Positions 15,624-23,560 of a DNA stretch of 36,065 nt are shown here, in pieces. The position numbers were made by a program, and so were the translations under genes. The number at the start of each line of letters is the position of its first letter. Position 1 is the stretch's first letter. Source of the DNA: Planctomycetota bacterium (GTDB lineage Bacteria > Planctomycetota > Phycisphaerae > Tepidisphaerales > Tepidisphaeraceae); NCBI GenBank assembly GCA_029777755.1, contig JAKORQ010000077.1:1-36065 (forward strand). Reading direction: 5' to 3'. The notes under the pieces were generated by a model, which saw only the letters and a list, made by a program, of their open reading frames with translations, was not told the origin of the DNA and did no database searches.

Positions 15624-17087
15624 TTACCGCCGCACTGCCTCGGCCTGGCCGGTGAAGTGCAGGAAGCGGTTCTGGTTCAGGATCGGGATGTGCAGTTCGC
15701 GGGCCTCCTGGATGATGTTCTGGTAGGCCTCGAGTTCTGCACGGGCATCCTCCTGGCGCTTGATGTTCACCGGGTCGGTCAGTTCCTCATCGGTGAAGGA
15801 GGGGATAACCGGCTCCACGCCGATCACCAGGAAGTCGGTGTTCACGCCCATCTCATCGGTGACGTTGCCGCCCCACTGCGTGATGATGCGGCGGACGATC
15901 TGGGCGTCGCCCTCGGTGGCGATGCCGTTGCGGTCAAGGTCAAATCGGCCGAACACCAGGAAGTTGTACTTGATGTTGGGGTCGAAGACGATGTTCAGGA
16001 TCGGGTCGCCTTCCATGATCTGCATGCCGGCCTCGCGACGGATGACGCGGCACTCGCTGGCATTGTCCAGCACGCGCATCACCTCGATGGTGGCCTTGCC
16101 GGCGGGCTGCTCTTCCTCAAGCGGATCGCCGATCTTCGGGATGCCGCGGCTCTTGTCGTAAACCTCGAAGGTCAGGCCGGGGATGACCTGCTTGCCGCGG
16201 CCAAGGTTGATGTAAACGATGTCCGGGCCGGAAAGCCCGCTGATCACGCCATCATTGTGGCGAACCACCGGATCAGTCACGCCAACGCGAATGCGATCAA
16301 AGCGGGCCTGCGTGTTGCGGATGCGCTCCTCGAGGCGGCGAACCTCGTTGGCGCGGGCGGCCAGCTCAGCATCCTTCTGGGCCAGGATCTCTTCCAGCTT
16401 GCGGCGCTCTTCCTGGCGAGCCTTCTCGATCTCGGCGACGGTCGACTGCTGGCGATTGCGATCCTGGGTGGCAGCGGCGATGGCCTTGTTGGCCTCCTCG
16501 CGGATCGCCTGGATCTGCCTGTCGCGCTCGGCCAGGCCGGCGTCACGCTGGGCGATGGCGTCCAGCGCCTGCTTCTTGGCATCCTCCAGCATCGTGTCGC
16601 GCTGGGCGATGGTGCCCGCCTGGGCACGCACCTTGTCGGCCAGCACGTTGATGGCGCCGATCATGTCGTCGTTGGTGGAGGGAAGGGTCAGGTTCGCGAT
16701 CTCCACCGTCTCGGCGGCAGCGCTGAGCGCCGTGCCGGCCGACTTGATGGCGGCGGAGGCTGTGTTGTCGCCGCCGGCTTCACGGCCGGTGACAACCTTC
16801 ACAAGCTGGTTGCGCTGGCCGACGAGAACATCCCAAAGCTTGGTCTGGGGGGTGAAGCCGCTGGCGGGATCGGAGCGAACCGTCTTGAGCTCTTCGACGT
16901 CGGGGCCCAGCAAGGCCGCGTCAGAAATGACATCGCCGTAGCGTTTACGCAGATCGGCGAGCTGCTCATCAACCTTCCGCTTTTCCGCCCCGTACCAGAA
17001 GGCAAAGATAATCGCGACGACGCTGACAATGGCGAGGATTACTACCGACGTAATCAGGCCGGCACGCGAACCTTGGTTGGCAGCCAT
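15624..17087 (-). CDS. membrane-anchored coiled-coil protein with BRCT-like C-terminal domain
   Basis: The protein has 487 residues from the ATG at 17087 (GGAGAG upstream; the longer frame has no signal). One N-terminal membrane helix (LITSVVILAIVSVVAIIFAFWYG) precedes a long charged coiled coil (residues about 40-285, rich in Ala/Glu/Arg/Gln). Next is a small beta domain (DIVYINLGRGKQVIPGLTFEVYD). The C-terminal region FLVFGRFDLDRNGIATEGD ... WGGNVTDEMGVNTDFLVIG has the look of a BRCT fold. Similar architectures seem restricted to planctomycetes. Function is unknown; an envelope structural role is a guess. It appears monocistronic, with its own promoter and terminator. Confidence 0.8.
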   Translation of the reverse strand: MAANQGSRAGLITSVVILAIVSVVAIIFAFWYGAEKRKVDEQLADLRKRYGDVISDAALLGPDVEELKTVRSDPASGFTPQTKLWDVLVGQRNQLVKVVTGREAGGDNTASAAIKSAGTALSAAAETVEIANLTLPSTNDDMIGAINVLADKVRAQAGTIAQRDTMLEDAKKQALDAIAQRDAGLAERDRQIQAIREEANKAIAAATQDRNRQQSTVAEIEKARQEERRKLEEILAQKDAELAARANEVRRLEERIRNTQARFDRIRVGVTDPVVRHNDGVISGLSGPDIVYINLGRGKQVIPGLTFEVYDKSRGIPKIGDPLEEEQPAGKATIEVMRVLDNASECRVIRREAGMQIMEGDPILNIVFDPNIKYNFLVFGRFDLDRNGIATEGDAQIVRRIITQWGGNVTDEMGVNTDFLVIGVEPVIPSFTDEELTDPVNIKRQEDARAELEAYQNIIQEARELHIPILNQNRFLHFTGQAEAVRR

Positions 17088-17175
17088 GAAACTCTCCGTG
17101 TATGCCCAAGCCCGTGAAATCTGAACACTGCAGGTGCCCTGCAGCGCTGCTACGGGCGCTACCCTGCAAATAGGC

Positions 17176-17206
17176 ATATTAAACGGCAACCTCATCAGCC
17201 GGTCAA
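17176..17206 (-). promoter_or_regulatory. candidate sigma-70 promoter for the coiled-coil protein gene
   Basis: Read on the minus strand, TTGACC is followed 19 bases later by TAATAT (or 17 bases to TTTAAT). It lies about 90-120 bases upstream of the ATG at 17087, in the divergent gap with the zinc-ribbon gene. Confidence 0.4.
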
Positions 17207-17328
17207 GGAATCTTACCTCATTTGTTTATCTGTATTTACACTCCCACCGGACGCATATCTCTGATATAGTCAACGTTGCAGTTCTCAAACTCAGTCTCTT
17301 GCCCTGGGGCAGATGCGAGGTACCGATC

Positions 17329-17799
17329 ATGTCTGATACCGACCGCATTGGTGACAGTGCAGGCGAGCACAGAACCGCCTTGAGTAGCGATTCCAGTGCA
17401 ATGGGCACGACCGTGAACAAGGTCTGCTGCATGTGTGGAGTCGACCTTCATGGCCGAACCCGCTACAAGGATTCATCCGGCCGATACTGGTGCCCTACCT
17501 GCAATGAAAAAGACCGGCTCGCGAAGGAGCCGGCAACGTGTCCTGACTGCAACCAATCCATGACCAGGGCCGACCTGGTTGACTTCAAGGGAACGGCTGT
17601 CTGCCAGTCCTGCTGGGAGAAACGCCGGGCGGCCGCCAAGCGCGAAGAAGCCCGCCTGCGCGCCCTGGAGGAAGCGATCAGGGAAGAAGAGGAACGCAAA
17701 CGCCGACTGAAGATCTACCTGAGCGTGGGGCTGATCATGGTGGCGCTATGGGCGATCGCATACGCAATCTACTGGTTCATCGCACGCAGCGCCTCATAG
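17329..17799 (+). CDS. zinc-ribbon membrane protein of unknown function
   Basis: The protein has 156 residues from the ATG at 17329, preceded by GCGAGG. Two Cys-pair modules are present: CCMCG ... CPTC (residues about 33-65) and CPDC ... CQSC (about 75-105), consistent with treble-clef or zinc-ribbon folds. A charged Arg/Glu helix follows (KREEARLRALEEAIREEEER), then one C-terminal membrane helix (SVGLIMVALWAIAYAIYWFI). The topology suggests cytosolic zinc ribbons tethered to the membrane by the tail. No partner can be deduced from the neighbourhood. Confidence 0.7.
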   Translation: MSDTDRIGDSAGEHRTALSSDSSAMGTTVNKVCCMCGVDLHGRTRYKDSSGRYWCPTCNEKDRLAKEPATCPDCNQSMTRADLVDFKGTAVCQSCWEKRRAAAKREEARLRALEEAIREEEERKRRLKIYLSVGLIMVALWAIAYAIYWFIARSAS

Positions 17800-18111
17800 G
17801 CAAACGATCCACAGATGCACCTCGATTATCGCGGATCTCCGGGTGAAGTGGCTGGGCTGACGGGTAAATGGTATTTCGGTCAATAGCTGCCGGCTCGCCG
17901 GGCTCCTATCCTTTTTGCACTATGGGCGCAGTTTCTTCTGGGCTTTACGGAAAGCTATGGGCTGGGGTCTGGGAGCTTCCCGGCCGACTCGGTACTCGAT
18001 CGGGGCGACATCCAAAACGCCGCGATCATGTCGCGGAAGCGATTCCACATATTCTGCATATGGCAATCGGCGGCCAGATAGCGTTCCGCTCCACGCGGAA
18101 AGGAGCGAGCC
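17800..18111. other. intergenic region, little recognisable content
   Basis: These 312 bases lie between the zinc-ribbon and DUF2332 genes. A short hairpin (CCGG-CTCG-CCGG extended by AGC/GCT) at about 17885-17903 is followed by CTATCCTTTTT and might terminate the upstream gene. A strong ribosome site (GGAAAGGAG) lies just before 18112. Nothing else is evident. Confidence 0.4.
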
Positions 18112-19161
18112 ATGGCGGCTGAGCAGATCGCCAGACATCTGCGCACGCAGGCCAACTGGTGCCAGCGACTCGGGTCGCCGCTCTATGCTTACCTCCTCGA
18201 GCGTGCGGCAGCGGACGCGGAATCCGGCGGCCCGATATGCCATATCCTCAGGCCACACGCCCACACGGCCGACCCGAACGCGCTCGCGCTTCGCTTCATG
18301 GGCGCTGTCCATCGGCTGGTGCTCACCGGCCGCGCGCCCGACCTCGCGCGACACTACCCGTCGGCCGGCGGCTCCGTCGGCAACATGGACGCTGCGTGGA
18401 CGGACTTTTACGCGACCGTGGCACGCGAATGCGATGCTATTTGCCCGATACTCGAGCGTCACGTGCAGACCAACGAGATCGGCCGATCCGCTTCGCTGCT
18501 TGGCGGGTTTCTCAGTGCGGCGGAGAGTGGACTTCCGCTGCGGCTCCTGGAAGTCGGCTCGTCGGCCGGGCTGAATCTGCTATGGGATCTCTTCCGCTAC
18601 GAGTGGAACGGCGCCGCGTTCGGGCCGGCCGATTCGCCGGTGCGCTTCGTGGACATCTTTCCGAATGCCGCGCCTTCTGGCGTGCCGGCCGTGACCATCG
18701 CCGAGCGGCGAGGCTGCGACGTGAACCCGATCGACCCGGCGAGCGAGGAAGGTCGGCTGACGCTTCTCTGCTACGTCTGGCCGGATCAGGCACAGCGCTT
18801 CGCGCGCCTGCGCGGGGCGCTGGACGTCGCGAAGACAACGCGCGCATCGATCGACCGGGCCGAAGCATGCGAGTGGCTATCGGAGCGCCTGGCCACCCCG
18901 ACGCCAGGCGTCGCGACGGTGGTGTTTCACTCGATCGTGCTGCAATACCTCGGGGAACGAGCCGCGCGCCTGCGTGAGATCATCGAGGAAGCCGGCCAGC
19001 GGGCGACCGCCAGGGCGCCACTTTTCTGGCTACGACTGGAACCGGAGCGGCAAGGCAACGAATCGATCTTCTCGGTAAGGATGACCACATGGCCCAACGG
19101 CCAAGACCGCCGCCTGGCCATCAGCTCCCCCCACGGCCCACCGGTGGATTGGGAGGGGTGA
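18112..19161 (+). CDS. DUF2332 family protein
   Basis: The protein has 349 residues, the usual length for DUF2332. The front reads QANWCQRLGSPLYAYLLERAA. A block LLEVGSSAGLNLLWDLFRYEW resembles the glycine-rich SAM-binding loop of methyltransferases, and VVFHSIVLQYL follows near residue 270. The biochemical activity is not established; a methyltransferase-like fold is an inference. GGAAAGGAG lies eight bases before the ATG. It is followed by a damaged HNH gene, and this stretch may be an acquired segment. Confidence 0.8.
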   Translation: MAAEQIARHLRTQANWCQRLGSPLYAYLLERAAADAESGGPICHILRPHAHTADPNALALRFMGAVHRLVLTGRAPDLARHYPSAGGSVGNMDAAWTDFYATVARECDAICPILERHVQTNEIGRSASLLGGFLSAAESGLPLRLLEVGSSAGLNLLWDLFRYEWNGAAFGPADSPVRFVDIFPNAAPSGVPAVTIAERRGCDVNPIDPASEEGRLTLLCYVWPDQAQRFARLRGALDVAKTTRASIDRAEACEWLSERLATPTPGVATVVFHSIVLQYLGERAARLREIIEEAGQRATARAPLFWLRLEPERQGNESIFSVRMTTWPNGQDRRLAISSPHGPPVDWEG

Positions 19162-19246
19162 AAGGCAATGTGCGGGAGCGTTTCTGTGGCTGTAGATTTC
19201 TACCGATCTCCCTACCTGGTTTACCGATCGCTCGGATGGTAGCCTG

Positions 19247-19909
19247 GTGCGCATGTCTCGCGGAGATCGTTGGACGCGTGATCAATTGCTGATCGCTCTT
19301 CGGCTGTACACCAACACGCCCTTCGGCCAACTGCACAATACGAATTCCGAGATCATCCGTCTGGCTGGCCTCATCGGGCGTACGCCCAGCGCGCTATGCA
19401 TGAAAGCATGGAATTTCGTCAGCCTTGATCCGAATCAGAAGCAACGCGGAATTAAAGGGCTAAGGGGAGCAAGCGATGCGGACAGGCAACTTTGGGCTGA
19501 GCTCATGGAAAACTCAGAGGCGGTAGCCGCGGCCGCCGAAGAAGTCTACGACCGTCTGGCATCCCAACCGGAACAGGCCGGAGGAAAGGAACTGGCGATT
19601 CCGGAAGGACCTACGGAAGTTCTCCAGACTATTCGCGCGCGCCGAGTACATCGCTTTTTCGCGGCCGCAGTCTACACAGCCTACGAGGGTAAGTGTGCGC
19701 TCACCGGGATAGATGCCCGTGAACTGCTGAACGCAAGCCACATCATTCCCTGGAGCGCGGACGAAAAGCGACGGGCTAACCCCAGCAACGGCATCCTCCT
19801 CAATCGCAGACACCGTAGTGCATCTAGGCATCGTCGTTTACTGTCTCTGAAGCCGCAAATGTCAATATATGCTCGCCGTCGCCGTGGAAGTATGCGTGAA
19901 GTATTTTGA
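19247..19909 (+). pseudogene. HNH endonuclease, C-terminally truncated
   Basis: The frame has 220 codons from a GTG at 19247 (an ATG at 19253 is equally possible; neither has a ribosome site). The N-terminal helical part (WTRDQLLIALRLY) and the HNH core CALTGIDARELLNASHIIPW ... NPSNGILLN match HNH proteins of the HNH_2 type. In that family the core continues with a conserved L.HD.AFD segment holding the last catalytic His. Here it turns into an unrelated basic tail (RRHRSASRHRRLL). The active site is therefore incomplete, and the gene is likely a decayed remnant. Confidence 0.65.
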
Positions 19910-19923
19910 ATTTACATAACGGC

Positions 19924-20286
19924 TCAGAAGAAGATATGAAACAGGTAATCAATCCGTCCCCGGTAGAGCATCTTGGTGCCGGAGTGGCGCATTACCTGGC
20001 GGATCTGTTCTCTATAGGTGGGGGCGTAGCAGTGCTTGGGGCAGTTCTTGCAGGTGGGCTTGGGGTCCATCGTGCAGTGGGTGCGCTTGGTGAAGCCGTG
20101 CTGCAATAGTTTCGTGCAGGAGGGGCAGAGCACGATTTCCCGGCCGGCGATTTCCTTGACGTCGTGGGTGCGCATCGTCACCGGCTGGCGCGGCTGGTCG
20201 GCGTGCATGTCGTTGCAGTACAGCTGGATGAAACGCGCCAGCGTCTTGAGGTCTCGGGCGATCCTGCGATCCAGTACAGCTTCCAT
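19924..20286 (-). CDS. YgbA_NO family protein (nitrous oxide-stimulated promoter family)
   Basis: The protein has 120 residues. The Cys-rich core matches YgbA: LCPSCTKLL, then CTMDPKPTCKNCPKHCYAP and YREQIRQVMRHSGTKMLYR. At least seven cysteines could bind a metal or an Fe-S centre. In enterobacteria ygbA is induced by nitric oxide, but its biochemical role is not settled. The gene is divergent from a NUDIX gene, and the 65-base gap holds a perfect FNR/DNR-type box. With the NO reductase at 23.6-25.9 kb this points to a local nitrosative-stress set. Confidence 0.88.
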   Translation of the reverse strand: MEAVLDRRIARDLKTLARFIQLYCNDMHADQPRQPVTMRTHDVKEIAGREIVLCPSCTKLLQHGFTKRTHCTMDPKPTCKNCPKHCYAPTYREQIRQVMRHSGTKMLYRGRIDYLFHIFF

Positions 20287-20322
20287 GCCGGTTCTTCTAC
20301 AGCGCGTTTCCCCAATTGAGCA

Positions 20323-20336
20323 TTGATCCAGATCAA
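20323..20336. promoter_or_regulatory. FNR/DNR-type binding site
   Basis: TTGATCCAGATCAA is a perfect match to TTGAT-N4-ATCAA, the site of FNR/ANR/DNR regulators of the CRP family, which respond to oxygen or NO. It lies 36 bases upstream of the YgbA_NO start and 15 bases before the NUDIX start. It is thus better placed to activate the YgbA_NO gene and could repress or be neutral for the NUDIX gene. Confidence 0.7.
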
Positions 20337-20351
20337 CCCATAATAACGCCG

Positions 20352-20879
20352 ATGGACTTCGAGCTCATCGAGAAGCAGGTCATCTATGATGGCGATCGCA
20401 TTCGCCTGGAACTTCACCACCTCATGGCGGACGAGCAGCGCTACCGCAAGGAGGTGGTGGTACACCCCGGCGCGGTGGTGATCGTGCCGGTGCTGGAGGA
20501 TGGCAGGATCCTCCTGATACGTCATCGCCGCTACGCGATCAACCAGGTGCTTATCGAGCTGCCGGCCGGCACGCTGGAGAAGAACGAGGATCCCATGAAC
20601 TGCGCCGGGCGGGAGCTTCTCGAAGAGACCGGTTACCTGGCGCGGCGACTGAAGCCGATGATGTCCATGTACGCATCGCCGGGCGTGCTTACAGAGAAGA
20701 TGTATGTGTTCATCGCCTATGATCTGCAGAGGCGCGAGCAGGTTCTGGACCTGGGGGAGGACATCGAGCTCCTTCCTGTCTTGCTGGAGGAGGCATCCGA
20801 GATGATTCGCACCGGCGAAATCCAGGATGCAAAGACCATCGCCTCGCTGATGTACTACGAGCGCTTTTGCCAGCGCTGA
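20352..20879 (+). CDS. NUDIX hydrolase, ADP-ribose pyrophosphatase-like
   Basis: The protein has 175 residues from the ATG at 20352. The NUDIX box is complete: GTLEKNEDPMNC followed by AGRELLEETGY (GX5EX7REXXEEXG). Flanking features match the NudF/ADP-ribose diphosphatase group: VVVHPGAVVIVPVLEDGRILLIRHRRYA and the MYASPGVLTEKMYVFIA segment after the box. It probably hydrolyses ADP-ribose or a related nucleotide sugar. The M50 gene starts 53 bases after its stop on the same strand. Confidence 0.9.
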   Translation: MDFELIEKQVIYDGDRIRLELHHLMADEQRYRKEVVVHPGAVVIVPVLEDGRILLIRHRRYAINQVLIELPAGTLEKNEDPMNCAGRELLEETGYLARRLKPMMSMYASPGVLTEKMYVFIAYDLQRREQVLDLGEDIELLPVLLEEASEMIRTGEIQDAKTIASLMYYERFCQR

Positions 20880-20932
20880 GGTGCGATTTCCCATAGAGCT
20901 ACTGACTGGAAACGCGCCTTTCAGCCCGGGGA

Positions 20933-21958
20933 ATGGACGGCGCCATGGGTTTTCAGGATCGGTACTACTACCGCGAGCAGAGCGACCGCTACAACCCACT
21001 GCTGTGGCTGCTTGGCGCGTCGGTGCAGGTGCTGAGCGTCGCCGGCACCCGCGTGAGGCTGCATATCTCGCTGATCCTGTTTGTCGGACTGGCGCTGCTG
21101 ATGGGGATCTCCGACGAGTTCACTATGCCGCATCGCCTGGTGAGCATGGCGGCGCTAGTGGTATGCCTGGTTCTGCATGAACTGGCCCACTGCTTTGCCA
21201 CCCGCGCGTTGGGGGGATTTGCCGATGAGGCACTGCTCTGGCCGCTGGGCGGGCTGGCGGACTGGCAGTATCCGCATCGGCCGGGACTGGCGTTCGTGTC
21301 GGTGGCGGCCGGGCCGGCGCTGAATCTGGCGATCGCCGCGGCGGCCGCCGGCGTGCTCTTTGGCGTTTACCGGGTGGAAGTGCCCTTCTCACCGCACGCC
21401 AGCCTGCTTGCCCCGGGGGATTGGAGCCAAGCGCAGTTTTACCTCTGGTATCTCTACATCGTCAGCTACCTGCTGCTGCTGGTTAACCTGCTTCCGGTAT
21501 TGCCGCTGGACGGGGCACACCTGCTCCAGACGCTGCTATGGCCGACGCTTGGATATGGCAAGTCGCTGCTCGTGACCTGCAACATCGGTATCGGGTCGGC
21601 GGTGGTCATCGGCGGATATGGCATCTACAGCAGCGAGTGGATCCTGATATTTGCCATGATCGCCTGCATGGCGTTTTGCGTTCAGAAGAGGTCGGCCATA
21701 AAGGCTGCTGGCGTATGGACTTTTGACGATTACGACACCGACATCCGCCGCCCGCGCAGGCGCCATCGCCTCAGCCGCTATACCAAGTGGCGTACCCGCC
21801 GACAGATCCGCCGGGAGGAGGCTGAGCGGATACATGTGGATGCGATCCTCGAGAAGATCCAGCGCCAGGGGATCAACTCGCTTACATGGTGGGAGCGGCG
21901 GGTGCTCCGGCGGGCGACTGAACGGCAGCGCCAGCGGGAGATGGAGATCGGTTCATAG
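20933..21958 (+). CDS. M50-family site-2-type membrane metalloprotease
   Basis: The protein has 341 residues with about six membrane helices. The zinc motif HELAH occurs near residue 83 (VCLVLHELAHCFATRALGG), and the third ligand region NLLPVLPLDGAHLL lies near residue 190. The block WPLGGLADW between them is common in planctomycete S2P-like proteases. The cytosolic tail ends with ILEKIQRQGINSLTWWERRVL, a short helical motif also found at the end of some rhomboid-like proteins. No PDZ or CBS domain is present. Substrates are unknown. A second ATG at 20945 is an alternative start. Confidence 0.87.
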   Translation: MDGAMGFQDRYYYREQSDRYNPLLWLLGASVQVLSVAGTRVRLHISLILFVGLALLMGISDEFTMPHRLVSMAALVVCLVLHELAHCFATRALGGFADEALLWPLGGLADWQYPHRPGLAFVSVAAGPALNLAIAAAAAGVLFGVYRVEVPFSPHASLLAPGDWSQAQFYLWYLYIVSYLLLLVNLLPVLPLDGAHLLQTLLWPTLGYGKSLLVTCNIGIGSAVVIGGYGIYSSEWILIFAMIACMAFCVQKRSAIKAAGVWTFDDYDTDIRRPRRRHRLSRYTKWRTRRQIRREEAERIHVDAILEKIQRQGINSLTWWERRVLRRATERQRQREMEIGS

Positions 21959-21979
21959 CTCTCGTTGCCCGGGGTGCTG

Positions 21980-23440
21980 TTACTGCGGCGGCTCGATGCG
22001 GATTGTCTGGTTTCTCCCCTCGCGCAACACCACCATTACCACCGCTTCCCGGCGGCGCTCCTCGCGAAACTTCCGGTAAAGCTCGACGAACTGCTGGAAG
22101 CTGGTGATGTTCTCGCCATTGAGCTCGACGATCATGTCGTTCATCTCCAACCGAGCAGCCTGGGCGGCCGACTGCGGGCGAACCATCGCCACGATCACGC
22201 CCTCGGTACCCGGCTCCAGCCGGCGCTGGTAGGCGTCGAGGAAGACCATCTCACGCACGGAAAAGCCCATATCCTCAGCGTAATAGCGCTCGGCCAGGTT
22301 GGCCGGCTTGGGGCGCTCCTCCAGCGTGAGGGAGACATCGCTGATTTTGCGTGTGCGTGGGTCCAGCAGGGTGAGAGTGATCTCGGTACCCGGCTTTAAG
22401 TGCAGAATCTGCCGGCGGAGGATCATGGGCAGCTCTTCCGGCTCATCGCCGCGGGGAATAGCCTGGCCATTCACGGCCGTGATGATCTGCCCGGGCTGGA
22501 TGCCGGCGCGATGGGCGGGCGCACCGGGGATGGTGTCGCCGATCTGCACGGCAGTCTGCCCGGCAAGCCCGAAATACTCAGCCACTTCCTTGCTCAGCCC
22601 CGCCATCTGCATGACGCCGATCCACGGCAACTTGAGCGGCTCGCCGGTGGGAGGATCGGAGATGCTGTGCAGCAGCGCCTTTGATGCCACGAAAATCACC
22701 GGTGGGCGGGATACGGCCGACAGTCCCGATCGTGGATCGTTCAGCAAAATCGCCTGCTCCGATTGGGCGACCACCAGCCCAATCGCCTCGCCGGCCGAGT
22801 TAAACACCGGCGACCCCATGGCCGCCAGGCTGCCTGATACCAGTACCTGCGGGAACTCACCGCGCAGGAGGGCCGATATCTTGCCCTCGACGATGTACGG
22901 CTTGTAGCCGGCGATCTTGGGCAGCACCCCCACCGACCAGACAGGCTGGCCAACCTCCAGCGGCCGATCGACGAACTCGACCGGCTTCCACTTCCGCTCA
23001 CCTACGGCCCGCACGAACGCCACATCGGCGCGCTCATCCCGGCCGAGGAATACTGCACTGACCTCCTCGACATCGCCGGTGTCGCTGGGGATGAAGATCT
23101 TGAAGTCGCGCATCTGCGAGTCGGGGATGCGGGGATCGACCAGTGCGAGGGTCGTCATGACCAGCCCGTCCTCGCCGACGACGATGCCTGAACCAACCAC
23201 TTCGCGCCGGCCCATCTCATGCTCCCAGGTGTAACCCACCGCCACCAGCGATGGCGACACCTGCGTGTAGAGATCCTGGGCACTGCGGATGGCGTCCGAG
23301 GCGATCCGCTGCGTCGCGGCGGCCGCGGTTTCCTCGACGCTTGGCGCAGTGGCAGCATCCTGCGCCAGTGCGCCAACTGAAACAGTCAACGACACCAGGG
23401 AAGCAAATCCGATTCGCCGGCAGTGATTGAGTCGAAGCAT
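21980..23440 (-). CDS. HtrA-like secreted protein with two PDZ domains and degenerate catalytic triad
   Basis: The protein has 486 residues from the ATG at 23440. A signal peptide ends near VSVGALAQ. A trypsin-like domain (residues about 55-260) keeps the scaffold GSGIVVGEDGLVMTTLALV ... RADVAFVRA ... AAMGSPVFNSAGEAIGLV. Compared with DegP/HtrA the catalytic His is Ala, Asp is kept, and the GNSGGP serine is Met. Two PDZ domains follow (about 290-380 and 400-486, with IPGAPAHRAGIQPGQIITAV and QSAAQAARLEMNDMIVELNG). It is probably a periplasmic chaperone or scaffold rather than a protease. The convergent M50 gene ends 21 bases away. Confidence 0.85.
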   Translation of the reverse strand: MLRLNHCRRIGFASLVSLTVSVGALAQDAATAPSVEETAAAATQRIASDAIRSAQDLYTQVSPSLVAVGYTWEHEMGRREVVGSGIVVGEDGLVMTTLALVDPRIPDSQMRDFKIFIPSDTGDVEEVSAVFLGRDERADVAFVRAVGERKWKPVEFVDRPLEVGQPVWSVGVLPKIAGYKPYIVEGKISALLRGEFPQVLVSGSLAAMGSPVFNSAGEAIGLVVAQSEQAILLNDPRSGLSAVSRPPVIFVASKALLHSISDPPTGEPLKLPWIGVMQMAGLSKEVAEYFGLAGQTAVQIGDTIPGAPAHRAGIQPGQIITAVNGQAIPRGDEPEELPMILRRQILHLKPGTEITLTLLDPRTRKISDVSLTLEERPKPANLAERYYAEDMGFSVREMVFLDAYQRRLEPGTEGVIVAMVRPQSAAQAARLEMNDMIVELNGENITSFQQFVELYRKFREERRREAVVMVVLREGRNQTIRIEPPQ

Positions 23441-23515
23441 CAGGTCTGATGGTAGCGTCGTTCGCGGGCCAGAGCCACGTCTGCGCAAGTGGCAGTGAGG
23501 CAGAACCAGAAGCGC

Positions 23516-23533
23516 GGGCGCACGTTCGCGCCC
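23516..23533. terminator. hairpin after the NO reductase gene, possible terminator
   Basis: GGGCGC and GCGCCC form a 6-bp stem with a 6-base loop, 28 bases past the stop of the NO reductase gene. On the minus strand it is followed only by GCGCTTCTGGTTCT, a weak U-rich tail. Confidence 0.35.
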
Positions 23534-23560
23534 GAGCTGTTTGGCAGACCTCGTGTTGGC

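Noticed and set aside
15657-17117. Plus-strand open frame (486 codons) rich in Leu/Gly/Asp
   Set aside because: It is a mirror of the coiled-coil gene on the minus strand, which has a ribosome site, membrane helix and terminator.
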